The position numbers and the translations under genes were made by a program. DNA of 64,000 nucleotides, from the NCBI RefSeq assembly GCF_019212185.1, contig NZ_CP078138.1:5562501-5626500 (forward strand), read 5' to 3'. Within the stretch, counting starts at the first letter, position 1, and each line of letters opens with the position of its first letter. The stretch comes from Pseudomonas fluorescens. Its GTDB lineage: Bacteria; Pseudomonadota; Gammaproteobacteria; Pseudomonadales; Pseudomonadaceae. Below are positions 38,208 to 47,066 of this stretch, in pieces. The notes below the pieces were generated by a model. That model was not told the origin of the DNA. It saw only the letters and a list, made by a program, of their open reading frames with translations, and did not search any database.

Positions 38208-38894
38208 TCAAGCCTTGTCATCATCCTTCCACGGCGCCGACAGGTATCGCGTGCGGTTAAAGGTTTCCAGCCATTCAGGACAGAACACCACCAGCGCGCT
38301 GATGACCATGCCGTTGATAAAGGCCTCGGGGAAGATGATCAGCCACAGATAACCGACAAAATCCTCCAGCCATTCCGGCATGGCGAAACGTTCGTCGAGC
38401 CACAACAGCCCCAGCCCCACCAGCAGGCACAACAGGGCCGACAGGGCTGCGGCAAAGAAGCCTGAACAGAAGATATAAACGAACGGGTTTCGCGGCTGAG
38501 CGCGCTCGACCAGGATCGCACAGCCCTCGGTGACCAGCACCGGCAGGACAATCAGCAATGCGCCATTGACGCCCATCGCCGCCAGGTCCTGGCGCCCCAG
38601 CAGCACCAGGCCGATTTGCGCCACCAGGCCACCGACCAGCGCCAATGGCCAGTCCAGCAGTAAGGTAACGGCCGTCATGCCAATGAAGTGATAGGACACT
38701 CCGGTATCGAAGTCGCGGCGCACCAGCCACAGCATGAACAGGGCAAACACGGTGCCGAACAGCAGGTGCTGGCGCCGACTGTCACTGAACAACTCGACCC
38801 ATGGCGCGCGGATCATGGCCCAAAGCAGCACCGGCACGTAGATCAGCCAACCGACCACCAGGGTTTCCGTCGACAGCAACTGGGCAGTGATCAT
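38208..38894 (-). CDS. CbiM-like energy-coupling factor transporter permease
   Basis: 228-aa integral membrane protein with about six helices. VSYHFIGMTAVTLLLDWPLALVGG is the CbiM-type metal-channel region, and the N-terminal MITAQLLSTETLVVGWL replaces the classic CbiM MHI start. No CbiN, CbiQ or CbiO partner lies nearby, and the N-terminal metal-binding His of true cobalt CbiM proteins is not evident. Transport of cobalt or nickel is therefore uncertain. Operon with the small downstream gene. Confidence 0.75.
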   Translation of the reverse strand: MITAQLLSTETLVVGWLIYVPVLLWAMIRAPWVELFSDSRRQHLLFGTVFALFMLWLVRRDFDTGVSYHFIGMTAVTLLLDWPLALVGGLVAQIGLVLLGRQDLAAMGVNGALLIVLPVLVTEGCAILVERAQPRNPFVYIFCSGFFAAALSALLCLLVGLGLLWLDERFAMPEWLEDFVGYLWLIIFPEAFINGMVISALVVFCPEWLETFNRTRYLSAPWKDDDKA

Positions 38895-38984
38895 GCTTCA
38901 GCCAACTGGACTGCAGTGCAAACGTTCACATCGGACTCCTTGCCACCCCTCAGAGCACCTGAGTCTACACCCGCCTTGTGCCCC

Positions 38985-39917
38985 TCAGGCCCAATGCCGG
39001 GAATCCTCCATGACCGCTTCATGTTCGGCGAACAATTTGGGCAGCTCGATCTTCAGAAAATCCACCCAGGTGCGCACCTTGGCATCGAGGAAATGCCGAG
39101 ACGGGTACAGGGCGTAGACATTGCGTTCGCGCGCACGACAATTCGGCAGCAGGCGCACCAGGGTGCCGTCACTCAAGGGGCGCGTCGCGGTATAGAACGG
39201 CAGCAGGCTGATGCCCATGCCCGCCTCGGAGGCCTTGACCATCGACTCGGCGACGTTGCACTGGAAGGTGCGGGTCGGGCTGATGGTGTACTCGTCGTGT
39301 CCGTCCTGCAGTTGCCATTGATCGCTGTACAACGGATCGACCATACGCAAGCAGCGATGCTCATTTAGTGCCGACGGGTGCTGGGGGATTCCGTGGCGTT
39401 CCAGGTAGGCCGGTGCAGCGCAAGGCACGCTGTAGATCTGCCCGAGGGTTTGCGCAACCCGCTGCGAATCCTCCAGTTCGTAAGCGATGGAAATCACCAC
39501 ATCGTGCCCTTCCTCCAGCGGATCAGGATTACGCTGCGACAGGGTCAGCTCGAACACCACGTCCGGGTAACGCTCGCAATAGCGGGCAATCAACGGCGTG
39601 ATCAGCACACCAAGGCCATTCATGCTGTGCACCCGCAGGCGCCCGCTGGGCTTTTGATGGGCGCCGCGAGCTTCCTCTGTCGCTTCTTGCATATCCTCGA
39701 GTATTTGCCGGCTGCGCTGCAGGAAGCGCTCACCGGCCTCAGTCAGACTGAGCCGGCGGGTGGTGCGCTGTAACAGCCGCGCTTGCAGATGTTGCTCCAG
39801 ATCCGCGACCAGGCGCGAGACTTGTGCAGTGGATAAGTCGAGCGCATCGGCGGCGGCAGTGAAGCTGGCGCAATCCACCACGCGGACGAACACCCGCATG
39901 CTGTTGAGTAAATCCAC
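38985..39917 (-). CDS. LysR-family transcriptional regulator
   Basis: 310 aa. N-terminal winged HTH MDLLNSMRVFVRVVDCASFTAAADALDLS with LEQHLQARLLQRTTRRLSLTEAG; C-terminal effector domain from about residue 90 (GRLRVHSMNGLGVLITPLI). Belongs to the CrgA-like subgroup; ligand unknown. Divergent from the DUF2790 gene, 123 bp between, which may be its target. Confidence 0.9.
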   Translation of the reverse strand: MDLLNSMRVFVRVVDCASFTAAADALDLSTAQVSRLVADLEQHLQARLLQRTTRRLSLTEAGERFLQRSRQILEDMQEATEEARGAHQKPSGRLRVHSMNGLGVLITPLIARYCERYPDVVFELTLSQRNPDPLEEGHDVVISIAYELEDSQRVAQTLGQIYSVPCAAPAYLERHGIPQHPSALNEHRCLRMVDPLYSDQWQLQDGHDEYTISPTRTFQCNVAESMVKASEAGMGISLLPFYTATRPLSDGTLVRLLPNCRARERNVYALYPSRHFLDAKVRTWVDFLKIELPKLFAEHEAVMEDSRHWA

Positions 39918-40040
39918 GGCCCCTCCCAGGGTTAAGACTGTTACGTTTCCTGTAAGACTGCATCAGGCTTTCGCCTCTTTATCGGCGGCTGGCGACGATC
40001 GAAAATGACTCCATCGAATTCAATTCAGGAGCACATCACG

Positions 40041-40280
40041 ATGAAAGCCTTGCTCAGCCTGTTCCTCACGGTGGTCGCCACTTCGGCCCTGGCCGCCGGT
40101 AATGAACCCGCCACCACGCCCTATGATCCGGCACAGCCGCTGGACATTGCCCGGGTGATCTCCATCAGCGATACCTCCAACGCCTGCGGCGTAGTGCCCT
40201 CCACCATGGTATACGTCGACCCTCAAGGCCAGACCCACCGGGTAACTTATCAGGTCATGGGCACCTGCAGCGGCGCATGA
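40041..40280 (+). CDS. DUF2790 small secreted protein
   Basis: 79 aa with a signal peptide (MKALLSLFLTVVATSALA) and the DUF2790 pattern LDIARVISISDTSNACGVVPSTMVYVDPQG...YQVMGTC, with two cysteines likely forming a disulfide. The family is largely confined to Pseudomonas, often in several copies, and its function is unknown. AGGAG lies upstream of the ATG. Transcribed away from the LysR gene. Confidence 0.86.
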   Translation: MKALLSLFLTVVATSALAAGNEPATTPYDPAQPLDIARVISISDTSNACGVVPSTMVYVDPQGQTHRVTYQVMGTCSGA

Positions 40281-40359
40281 CAGGGTCCAGGTGTCGCTGA
40301 GCCCATGTCAACGTTGTTACCTTCAACGTAACGCAGGGTTCCGGTCGGAAACGTTGCGC

Positions 40360-41571
40360 TTAGCGAGCTGGCTTTTTGTCGACGCGCCCTTGGACTTCAG
40401 GCTCCGCACGCCGCACACCCAGCAGGAAGTGCGTGAGCATGCCGAAAATCAGCCCCCAGAATGCCGCAGACAAGCCAAACAGCGACATGCCCGAGGCGGT
40501 GGCCAGAAAGGTCACCAACGCCGCCTCGCGGTCGTTCGGCACCGCCATGGCGCCGGCCAGTGCGCCGGCAATCGCAGCGAACAAGGCCAAACCGGCCAGT
40601 GCCGCGATCAGCTCTTTGGGAAAGGCGGAGAACAGCGAAACCAGAGTCGCGCCGAAGATCCCCAGTAGCAGATAACACAGCCCTCCTACGACACCGGCCA
40701 CATAGCGCTTGCGCGGATCCTCGTGAGCCTCGCGTCCCGTGCAGATGGCCGCGGTAATCGCCGCCAGGTTCAGACCGTGACAGCCAAACGGTGCAAGCAA
40801 GGCCGAGCCCAACGCACTGCTGGCAATGATCGGACTGGCCGGAGTCGAATAGCCGCTGGCACGCAACACCGCCATGCCCGGCACGAATTGTCCGGTCAGC
40901 GCCACCATCACCAAGGGCAAGGCGATGTTCAGGGTTGCACTCAAGCTGAACTGTGGGGTGATCCAGACCGGCGTGGCGAAACCGATCACCAAGGCATCGC
41001 GGTGCAAGTCACCGCTGATAAAGGCAATCGAACAGCCCACCAGCAGCACCATCAACACCGCATAGCGCGGCAGCATCCGCTTGCACAGCAGGTAGGTGGC
41101 AAACATCGCCAGCACCAGCAAAGGCTTGCCTTGCAGCGAGACAAACAAACCGGTGCCGAAGCTGAACAGAATCCCCGCCAACATGGCCGCGGCAATCGCC
41201 CCGGGCAGTTTGCTGATGATCCGGTCGAAGGCGCCTGAAATCCCGATCAGCAGGATAATCAGGCTACTGACCAGATACGCCCCCACCGCCTCTGGCATCG
41301 AGATGCCTGGCAAGAGTGCCACCAGCAAAGCCGAACCCGGCGCCGACCAGGCAATGATCACCGGCACCCGATAACGCAGGCTCAAGCCGATTCCCAGCAG
41401 CGCGCTGCCAATGGAAATCGCCCAGACCCAGGATGAGAGCACTTCCCGAGACAGATGCGCGGCGTTTGCCGCCTGGAAAATAATCACCAGCGGACCGGCA
41501 TAGGAAATCACCGTGGCGATAAATCCGGCGACCGCTGCCGACAGGGAAAAGTCTCGCAATAGCGCTCTCAT
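40360..41571 (-). CDS. benE: Benzoate/H+ symporter, BenE family
   Basis: 403-aa inner-membrane transporter with about 12 hydrophobic segments: ISYAGPLVIIFQAANAA near the N-terminus, RVPVIIAWSAPGSALLVALLPG, and FGCHGLNLAAITAAICTGREAHEDPRKRY, a BenE signature. Predicted benzoate uptake. It follows benK by three bases. No benzoate dioxygenase genes (benABCD), catechol genes or benR regulator lie in the window, so the physiological substrate is open. Confidence 0.88.
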   Translation of the reverse strand: MRALLRDFSLSAAVAGFIATVISYAGPLVIIFQAANAAHLSREVLSSWVWAISIGSALLGIGLSLRYRVPVIIAWSAPGSALLVALLPGISMPEAVGAYLVSSLIILLIGISGAFDRIISKLPGAIAAAMLAGILFSFGTGLFVSLQGKPLLVLAMFATYLLCKRMLPRYAVLMVLLVGCSIAFISGDLHRDALVIGFATPVWITPQFSLSATLNIALPLVMVALTGQFVPGMAVLRASGYSTPASPIIASSALGSALLAPFGCHGLNLAAITAAICTGREAHEDPRKRYVAGVVGGLCYLLLGIFGATLVSLFSAFPKELIAALAGLALFAAIAGALAGAMAVPNDREAALVTFLATASGMSLFGLSAAFWGLIFGMLTHFLLGVRRAEPEVQGRVDKKPAR

Positions 41572-41574
41572 GGT

Positions 41575-42918
41575 TCAGGCACCGCTCGCTGATAGGTTGG
41601 CTGTCATGCCTTGGGCAGAACGCCGGCTGCTGATGGCAAATACCGTCATCGCCAGCGCCGCGACTGCTCCCGGCAAGGCAAATGCCATGAAGTTGAGGGG
41701 TAGCGGCAAATTGATGCCCAACAAGGCGCCCCCCAACAATGGACCGACAATCGCCCCGTTGCGCCCGATTCCCGACGCCCAGCCCAGACCGGTGGAACGA
41801 ATGGTCATTGAATAGAACTGCGCGGCGCAGGCATACAGGAGGATTTGTGAACCAATGGTGGTCGCACCGGCAATGGCAATCAACAGGTACAACAGCGGCA
41901 TCGGGCTGTTGAAGCCCAGCAGGGTAATTGAGACCGCAGCTACCGCGAAAAACACCGCCAGCACCCGTGGCAGATTGAGTTTGTCACCGAGCACACCGCC
42001 ACCCACCGCGCCGAAGATCGCTCCAAAATTCAGCACCAGCAGAAACGACAGACTTGAACCAAGGCTGTATCCGGCATTGGCCATCAGTTTCGGCAACCAG
42101 GAACTCAGGGCGTAGACCATCAACAGGCAGCAGAAAAACGCCAGCCAGAGCATCAGCGTGCGCAGCGCCCGGCCCTCACGGAACAGTTGCAGGACCGGGG
42201 TCCCGTTGCCCTTCACTTCATTCATTTGCAGCTCGTCATTGGCTTGCACGACGCAGGACGGATCAATCCGTTGCAGCACCTTGCGCGCTTCTTCAGTACG
42301 GCCTTGGCGCAACATAAAGCCTACCGATTCCGGCAGGAAGTACATGATCAGGGGCAACAGCAACAACGGCAGGATCGCCACGTAAAACACCGACTGCCAG
42401 CCGAAACTGGGGATCAGCACGATGCCGAGCCCGGCCGACAGCATACCGCCCACCGAATAGCCGCTGAACATGATTGCCACCAACGTACTGCGGATTTTTT
42501 TTGGCGCGTACTCGTTCATCAGTGCCACTACGTTGGGCATGACGCCGCCAATGCCTAGCCCGGCGATAAAGCGACAGATGCCAAACTCGGTGGGGTTGCG
42601 CGCGAAGCCGTTGAGCACGGTAAAGCCACTGAACAGGATGACGCACAGGGTGATAGCTTTCTTGCGCCCGATGCGGTCCGACAGAGGGCCGAAAAACAGC
42701 GCCCCGAACATCATCCCGAACAGGGCATAACTGCCCAGCGCACCGGCCTGCAACGGGCTTAGCCCCCACTCTTTCATCAGCATCGGCAGCACCACGCCAT
42801 AGATGACCAGGTCATAGCCATCGAAGATGATGATCAGGGCACACCAGAACAGCACCATCCAGTGAAAACGATTAAAACGAGCGTTATCGATAACCTCATG
42901 TACGTCGATCGTGCGCAT
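41575..42918 (-). CDS. MFS aromatic acid:H+ symporter (AAHS family, BenK-like)
   Basis: 447-aa 12-helix major facilitator. WMVLFWCALIIIFDGYDLVIYG has the AAHS DGYD motif of helix 1, and GPLSDRIGRKKAITLC is the MFS loop 2-3 signature. Homologues carry benzoate, 4-hydroxybenzoate or similar acids; pairing with benE suggests BenK, but the substrate cannot be fixed. The ATG chosen starts family homology (MRTIDVHEVIDNARF); the upstream frame is not conserved. Likely operon with benE. Confidence 0.85.
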   Translation of the reverse strand: MRTIDVHEVIDNARFNRFHWMVLFWCALIIIFDGYDLVIYGVVLPMLMKEWGLSPLQAGALGSYALFGMMFGALFFGPLSDRIGRKKAITLCVILFSGFTVLNGFARNPTEFGICRFIAGLGIGGVMPNVVALMNEYAPKKIRSTLVAIMFSGYSVGGMLSAGLGIVLIPSFGWQSVFYVAILPLLLLPLIMYFLPESVGFMLRQGRTEEARKVLQRIDPSCVVQANDELQMNEVKGNGTPVLQLFREGRALRTLMLWLAFFCCLLMVYALSSWLPKLMANAGYSLGSSLSFLLVLNFGAIFGAVGGGVLGDKLNLPRVLAVFFAVAAVSITLLGFNSPMPLLYLLIAIAGATTIGSQILLYACAAQFYSMTIRSTGLGWASGIGRNGAIVGPLLGGALLGINLPLPLNFMAFALPGAVAALAMTVFAISSRRSAQGMTANLSASGA

Positions 42919-43269
42919 GGCAGCTGTCTCTTGTTGTTGTTTTTTTAAGAGCGTCGGTTGCACGGCAAGCGTGCGTGATGTCGAGGGTAGAGCCACCGAA
43001 AGCTGCGCAATATCCGCTTTGCGCAGATCGTTATCCGTTTAATGCAAAGCCGTCACGCATAGAAACCGGGGAATGGCAACTAGCAGAACTGATAGCACGC
43101 TGGTCAGAAACTTCGTCCAACCGCGCTGAAAGCGACTAGAACTCCTCATTGACTGAAGGAGCAGTTTTTTCAACTTGTTAGGTCACAGGTTTCGAGTGGT
43201 TCATGACAATGAGTGGAGCCAGGCCGCACCCCCATGGACGATCAGCCATCCTTACAGCAGGGATACGCC
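42919..43269. promoter_or_regulatory. Divergent region, benK-like transporter / autotransporter
   Basis: 351 bp without a gene. About 90-120 bases upstream of the transporter start there is a repeated pair: TGCGCA at 43004-43009 and 43020-43025, each followed by TATCCG (43011-43016, 43032-43037). It is a possible operator for an IclR- or LysR-type regulator. A weak hairpin CTCCT/AGGAG followed by CAGTTTTTT lies at 43142-43170. The transporter operon and the autotransporter presumably start here. Confidence 0.4.
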
Positions 43270-45936
43270 ATGTCTCGCTACCATCGACTGACCACACTCC
43301 TACCCTGCGCCGCAGCGCTACCCGCCACGCTCCTGATGCTCGGTAGCCCCACGACACAAGCGGCCTGTACGCTCAACTCCGCCCCCGGTGACAGCGCCTA
43401 CACCTGCGACAGCGGTACCAGCGGCCCGCTGAATGACTCCAGCGGTGACAACACCCTGATCTTCCCGGCCAACGGGACCGGTGTGATCAATGGCAATGTC
43501 ACGTTCGGTGCCGGTGCCGATCAGGTATTGATGAACTCCGGCACAATCAACGGTGCCCTGGATCAGGGCGATGGCGTCGACCGCCTGCAGATCAATCGCG
43601 GACAGGTGGGGGCGGTGTTCCAGGGCAATGGCATCGACGACTTCGTCATGAACGGCGGACAGATTCTGTCGCTGGCCCAAGGGGATGGCCGCGACACTTT
43701 TCTAATGACCGCCGGCACCATCGTCGGCGCCTTCGAGGATGGTGACGTGGCAGAGATGACCGGTGGCACCATCGGTCGTGTGGATATGAAGCTCGACAAC
43801 AATATTTTCAACATGTCTGGCGGCAGCATTCTTGGCAACCTGGTCACCGCCTTTGGCAGGGATACCATTATCGTCTCCGGTGGCAGCATTGGCGGCAACA
43901 TCAGCACCAGCGGCGGCGATGACAGCATCACGGTAACGGGCGGCGTGATTAGCGGACAGATTCGCGCCAGTGCAGGCAATGACAACCTCATCTGGCTCAA
44001 TGGCGGTCAGATCGAATCCGCCATCCTGATGGGCGACGGCGACGACACCGCGCTGCTCGGCAACCTCGTTGAAAACCTGCTGGCTTCCACGCCGTCGGTG
44101 GATGGCGGCCTGGGTAATGACCGCCTGACCTTCGATAACACTCGCTCGGCGGTTCCCGGGCGCTATGTCGGCTGGGAATCGGTGAGCCTGGAAAACCACT
44201 CGCACTTTACCCTGGCCGGAAATTTTTTCCTCGGTGACAGCGCCAGCGCAACAGGGGTGTTTTCCATCGATGGCAGCAGCACCCTGGCCGTCAACCAAGG
44301 CGCCATTCGCCCCTACACGGCGGGCCAACTGGTCACACTGAACAATGCCGGGGTCATCGACATGACCACGGGCAGCAGCGCTGCCAGCGATTCCCTGACC
44401 GTCCACGGCAACTACGTTGGCAACAATGGCCAACTGCTCCTGCAAACCGTGCTCGGCACCGACAATTCAGCCAGTGACAAGCTCGTGGTGTCCCAAGGCA
44501 CCATCAGCGGCAACACCCAGCTGGGCGTGACCAATCTCGGCGGCCTGGGGGGACTGACCCGACAGAACGGGATCGAAGTGGTGCAGGCGCAGAACGGCGC
44601 AACCAGCAGCAGCGCCGCCTTCGCCCTGAAGGGTTCATTGTCGGCGGGCGCTTACCAGTACTACCTGTTCAAGGGCGGCGTCACCGCCGGATCGGAGAAC
44701 AACTGGTACCTGCGCTCGTCGGTGGTCGCAGTGCCACCGCTGACCGTACCGCCGGTGGTGCCGCCACCGGTAGTAATACCGCCAGCCCCACCGCCAATCA
44801 TCCAGCCTGTACCCGTAGTGGATGTGGATGAACCGGCCGTCGAGCCACCCACTGCGCAACCCGTCGCACCGCCCGAGCCAGTGCCTGCTGCACCTGTGAC
44901 AACCGTGGCCCAGGCCTCACCGACCCCGGCTGCCACCACCCCACCCATTCCTGTCGCCGTGGCTGGCGCCGAGCCGATTCCTTTGTATCGCCTGGAAGTA
45001 CCGGTTTACTCAGTGGTGATTCCGGCAGCGCAATTGCTGACCTTGCAAGCACTGGGCACGTTTCACGAGCGCCAGGGTGAACAAAGCCTGTTAACCGAGA
45101 CCGGCACGACTCCGGCTGGCTGGGGCCGGGTGTATGGCAGCGACCTGCAGAAAAGCTGGTCGGGCACCGCCTCGCCAAGCTTCGACGGTTCGCTGCAAGG
45201 CTTCCAGATCGGTCATGACCTATATGCCTCGCAGACCAGTGGCGGACTGTTGCAGCGGTTCGGTTTTTTCGTCGGCCAAAGCCATTTGCAAGGTGATGTC
45301 GATGGTTTTGCCGAGGGCTTCCAGAGCCGGCGCTCAGGTCGAGTGAAACTTGATAGTGATCAAGTGGGTGGCTACTGGACCTTGATTGATCCCACGGGCT
45401 GGTACCTCGACGCAGTGGCCATGTGGTCACGCCTGGACGGTGACAATCGCTCCGATCGCGGGGTGAAAATGGACACCGAAGGCCATGCCGTCGCGCTCTC
45501 GGTGGAAGCCGGTTACCCGATTCCCGTGGCGCAAGACTGGGTAGTCGAACCCCAGGTGCAGGTGATCAACCAGCGTATCGACCTGGACAAGCAGAACGAC
45601 GGTATTTCCGAGGTGAAATTCGACTCACAGGATTACTGGACCGGCCGCCTAGGCGCGCGGCTCAAGGGCCGCTACATGGCTGGGGACATCCCGCTGGAAC
45701 CCTACCTTCGAGCCAACCTGTGGAAGACTTTTGGCGGGTATGACACGGTGACCTATGATGATGTCGACCGAATCAAGACCGAGCATAAATCCACTTCCGC
45801 AGACTTGGGCGTGGGCCTGGTCGCTAAGCTGTCGCCCAGTGTCAGCACCTACATAAGCGCCAACTACTTGAGCAATCTGGACAGCAATGATCTGGATGGA
45901 GTCTCCGGTACTCTGGGTGTTCGCATTAGCTGGTAG
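43270..45936 (+). CDS. Autotransporter with beta-helix passenger
   Basis: 888-aa type Va secreted protein. Signal peptide of about 30 residues ending TTQA. The passenger (about 35-480) is built from roughly 20-residue repeats of the form GxIxGxxxxGxGxDxxxMxGG (GALDQGDGVDRLQINRG, GGQILSLAQGDGRDTFLM), a parallel beta-helix. A Pro/Val-rich hinge (about 500-575, e.g. VPPVVPPPVVIPPAPPPI) follows. The barrel-linker motif LYRLEVPVYSVVIPAAQLL and a 12-stranded beta-barrel end in GVRISW, with a C-terminal aromatic. No protease, lipase or RGD motif seen. Role (adhesion, surface layer) unknown. A longer start at 43213 is possible but would place 19 residues before the signal peptide. Confidence 0.88.
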   Translation: MSRYHRLTTLLPCAAALPATLLMLGSPTTQAACTLNSAPGDSAYTCDSGTSGPLNDSSGDNTLIFPANGTGVINGNVTFGAGADQVLMNSGTINGALDQGDGVDRLQINRGQVGAVFQGNGIDDFVMNGGQILSLAQGDGRDTFLMTAGTIVGAFEDGDVAEMTGGTIGRVDMKLDNNIFNMSGGSILGNLVTAFGRDTIIVSGGSIGGNISTSGGDDSITVTGGVISGQIRASAGNDNLIWLNGGQIESAILMGDGDDTALLGNLVENLLASTPSVDGGLGNDRLTFDNTRSAVPGRYVGWESVSLENHSHFTLAGNFFLGDSASATGVFSIDGSSTLAVNQGAIRPYTAGQLVTLNNAGVIDMTTGSSAASDSLTVHGNYVGNNGQLLLQTVLGTDNSASDKLVVSQGTISGNTQLGVTNLGGLGGLTRQNGIEVVQAQNGATSSSAAFALKGSLSAGAYQYYLFKGGVTAGSENNWYLRSSVVAVPPLTVPPVVPPPVVIPPAPPPIIQPVPVVDVDEPAVEPPTAQPVAPPEPVPAAPVTTVAQASPTPAATTPPIPVAVAGAEPIPLYRLEVPVYSVVIPAAQLLTLQALGTFHERQGEQSLLTETGTTPAGWGRVYGSDLQKSWSGTASPSFDGSLQGFQIGHDLYASQTSGGLLQRFGFFVGQSHLQGDVDGFAEGFQSRRSGRVKLDSDQVGGYWTLIDPTGWYLDAVAMWSRLDGDNRSDRGVKMDTEGHAVALSVEAGYPIPVAQDWVVEPQVQVINQRIDLDKQNDGISEVKFDSQDYWTGRLGARLKGRYMAGDIPLEPYLRANLWKTFGGYDTVTYDDVDRIKTEHKSTSADLGVGLVAKLSPSVSTYISANYLSNLDSNDLDGVSGTLGVRISW

Positions 45937-45969
45937 CCGTGCCGAGCCTCATCAATGCATCGCAGTATC

Positions 45970-45998
45970 GCCCGTCAGCCGCCCGCTGACGGGCTTTT
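45970..45998 (+). terminator. Autotransporter gene terminator
   Basis: GCCCGTCAGC/GCTGACGGGC, 10-bp stem, 5-base loop, TTTT: an intrinsic terminator 34 bases after the stop. Confidence 0.85.
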
Positions 45999-46063
45999 GA
46001 AAAGTTTGTGTCTGCACGACAAACTGTTTCTTTGCGGTCGCAATTGAACGCTAAGCTTGGCCT

Positions 46064-46690
46064 ATGGATGACTCAGATTATTTACGCCTGCTGACCATCG
46101 CGGCCGAGCAAGCCAACGCGTTCCTCTCCAATGCCCGCAAATGGGAGCGTGAGCGTTGGGTATGCCAACGCCTGCTGCAAGGTTTGAATATCCCCTACCG
46201 CGCCGACGAGTTCAGTCCGGCGGGCGAACCACCGGATGTGCTGTTTCGCGAAGCAAACTTTGAAGTGTTCTTTGTGCTCGACGAAGGCCGCCGCCTCAAC
46301 GACGAGTGGCGCGATGAATTGCAGCGTCGGCGCAGTGCGTTCTCACTCAGCCAGTTGGTACGCCGCGAAGCCAAGCCAAAACGCATTCCGGCCAATGAGT
46401 TTCTGATGCGACTGGCGCCGACCCTGCGCAAAAAGGCGCACAACTACAAAGAGCGCGGTATGGACCTGGGTGAACTGGACATCATTGCCTTCGCCAGCCT
46501 GAAACGCGAAGTGCTGGACCTCAACAGTCATTTTCCGCCGCCCACCGAGTATTTGCGTCAGGGCTGGCGTTCACTGTCGCTGGTCGGCCCGACGTTCGCC
46601 CGCGTGCTGTTTGCCCATCCCGATGCACCGGATTTTCTGCGCAGCAACCTGGGGCGCAGCATTGTCTTCGATGTCGGGATCAGCCTGTAG
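46064..46690 (+). CDS. DUF1780 protein
   Basis: 208-aa soluble protein: LLTIAAEQANAFLSNARKWERERWVC, then a mixed alpha/beta core with PPDVLFREANFEVFFVLDEG (acidic residues typical of a nuclease-like fold), and FPPPTEYLRQGWRSLSLVGPTFARVLF. DUF1780 is a Pseudomonas-centred family whose core resembles restriction-endonuclease-like folds, but activity is unproven. Stands just before DUF3094 and ndh, as in other pseudomonads. Confidence 0.82.
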   Translation: MDDSDYLRLLTIAAEQANAFLSNARKWERERWVCQRLLQGLNIPYRADEFSPAGEPPDVLFREANFEVFFVLDEGRRLNDEWRDELQRRRSAFSLSQLVRREAKPKRIPANEFLMRLAPTLRKKAHNYKERGMDLGELDIIAFASLKREVLDLNSHFPPPTEYLRQGWRSLSLVGPTFARVLFAHPDAPDFLRSNLGRSIVFDVGISL

Positions 46691-46832
46691 CCCACAGCAG
46701 GATGGCGCTCTCGCCAGACGAATGTTACAAAAGCGCAATCATTCCCCCGGATGACATGCACCGTTCAACGCCCGCAGACAAAACGCTGTAACGTCTGCGC
46801 ATTCAGCAACGTCTATCCCTGACGAGGCCTTT

Positions 46833-47006
46833 ATGACCAGCCGCCTGAACCCCGAAGACCAGAAGCATGTCGAAGCTTACCTGCAACTGTCCCAACACCG
46901 TGTCGAGCGCCGGCCCTTTCGGCCGTGGATGCTCCTGGTGCTGGTGCTGGCGGTGACCATTGGCCTGGGCCTGTTGAGCCGACTTATCAGTTACCTGACG
47001 CTATGA
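46833..47006 (+). CDS. DUF3094 small membrane protein
   Basis: 57 aa: soluble N-terminus MTSRLNPEDQKHVEAYLQLS, basic VERRPFRPW, then one membrane helix MLLVLVLAVTIGLGLLSRLI. Matches DUF3094, a Pseudomonas family. It lies 60 bases before ndh in the same direction, so a link to the respiratory enzyme is possible but unproven. Function unknown. Confidence 0.85.
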   Translation: MTSRLNPEDQKHVEAYLQLSQHRVERRPFRPWMLLVLVLAVTIGLGLLSRLISYLTL

Positions 47007-47066
47007 GCTGCCTGGCGCTCGCTCGGGTAAATGCACCGATTTCCTTTAGCCTTGCGAGATATCCCC

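Noticed and set aside
43142..43170. Hairpin with T-run upstream of the autotransporter
   Set aside because: The stem is only 5 bp and no gene ends there; not reported as a terminator.
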